DNA from: Deltaproteobacteria bacterium | GTDB taxonomy: Bacteria; Bdellovibrionota_C; UBA2361; OMII01 | Direction: 5' to 3' | Assembly (NCBI GenBank): GCA_023262305.1 | Contig: JALRCK010000109.1 | Location: 1 to 7,035 of the forward strand | Length of the DNA stretch: 7,035 bases | Part shown: positions 6,578 to 7,035 of the stretch, piece by piece | Layout of the letters: each line of letters starts with the position of its first letter | Position numbering within the stretch: the first letter of the stretch is position 1 | The notes under the pieces: model-generated | The model's input: the letters and a program-made list of their open reading frames with translations, nothing else | What the model was told of the DNA's origin: nothing | The model's database searches: none | Program-made: the position numbers and the translations under genes

Positions 6578-7035
6578 ATGGGCGAACCAGCTCAACTTGT
6601 AAGCATTCCCCGCACCGCCGAGCTTCGTCGCATTCAACTCCGCTCACGCCGGCTCGTGACTGGGGATCTGATGGGACAGTACCGGTCCGCTTTTCGCGGA
6701 ACGGGGCTCGTGTTTACCGACATCCGAGAGTACCAGCCAGGAGATGACGTCAAGCACATCCACTGGAAAGCAACCGCGCGTACCAATAAGGTCTTCGTCA
6801 AATCCTACGAAGAGGACCGACAGCTACGAGTGCTCCTAGCGGTTGATATGAGCGCTTCGATGCGCGCTCTCAACCAACACTCAGCGTACGCCAAAGCGCT
6901 CGAATTCGCCGCAACGGTAGGTGCTCTGACACAACGCGGCAACGATCTCTTTGGACTCTCTCTCTTCGCGGATAAACCCCTCTCCTACCTCCACCCGAAG
7001 TCCGGCTCAAAGCGTACACAACAGATCCTCTCATC
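6578..7035 (+). CDS. DUF58 domain protein, C-terminus beyond the window
   Basis: The frame is open for 152 codons from ATG at 6578 to the right edge. AAGG (6569-6572) lies 5 bases before the start. There are no membrane helices before the domain, so this is the short cytoplasmic type rather than the membrane-anchored one. The DUF58 signature is clear: a G-x-Y-x-S-x-F-x-G-x-G region (33-43), DIREYQPGDDVKHIHWKATAR (48-68), and a D-x-S-x-S metal-site-like motif, D90-M-S92-A-S94, as in von Willebrand A folds. Family members are typically encoded next to MoxR ATPases and are thought to be their partners; the molecular role is not well established. About half of the expected protein of roughly 300 residues is present. 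Confidence 0.92.
   Translation, partial: MGEPAQLVSIPRTAELRRIQLRSRRLVTGDLMGQYRSAFRGTGLVFTDIREYQPGDDVKHIHWKATARTNKVFVKSYEEDRQLRVLLAVDMSASMRALNQHSAYAKALEFAATVGALTQRGNDLFGLSLFADKPLSYLHPKSGSKRTQQILS

Overview
This is a bacterial chromosomal window with moderate G+C (mid-50s percent by eye). It is compactly coded and has clear Shine-Dalgarno sites before most genes. Nothing in it fixes the taxon. No rRNA, tRNA, CRISPR array, insertion sequence or phage gene was seen. Six genes lie in three transcriptional blocks: one leftward gene facing one rightward gene, a leftward pair, and a rightward pair cut by the right edge.

Positions 1-3906 hold a divergent carbohydrate pair. On the minus strand, 1-1524 is one open frame of 508 codons that runs off the left edge, so it is easily missed. 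It encodes a divergent family GT20 glycosyltransferase (the trehalose-6-phosphate synthase family). It keeps the nucleotide-sugar side of the active site, but by eye it lacks the residues that hold the acceptor's phosphate in E. coli OtsA. Across a 111-base spacer, on the plus strand, is a complete family GH31 alpha-glucosidase-like hydrolase (1636-3906) with both catalytic aspartates. The layout suggests linked making and breaking of an alpha-glucoside, but that is inference.

Positions 3907-5244 start with a 360-base non-coding stretch between convergent genes, rich in short inverted repeats. Next comes a leftward two-gene operon: doxX-like (DoxX-family membrane protein, 5244-4819), then hsp20 (small heat shock protein, 4794-4267), 24 bases apart.

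Positions 5245-5585 are a divergent control region with two neighbouring hairpins. From 5586 rightward is a MoxR-type AAA+ ATPase gene followed after 23 bases by a DUF58 gene cut by the right edge. This is the standard core of a MoxR/DUF58 (bat-like) operon, whose products are thought to act together in assembly or maturation of other proteins.

Most of the window is recognisable household or accessory metabolism. The item most worth a second look is the atypical GT20 protein and its pairing with the GH31 gene.
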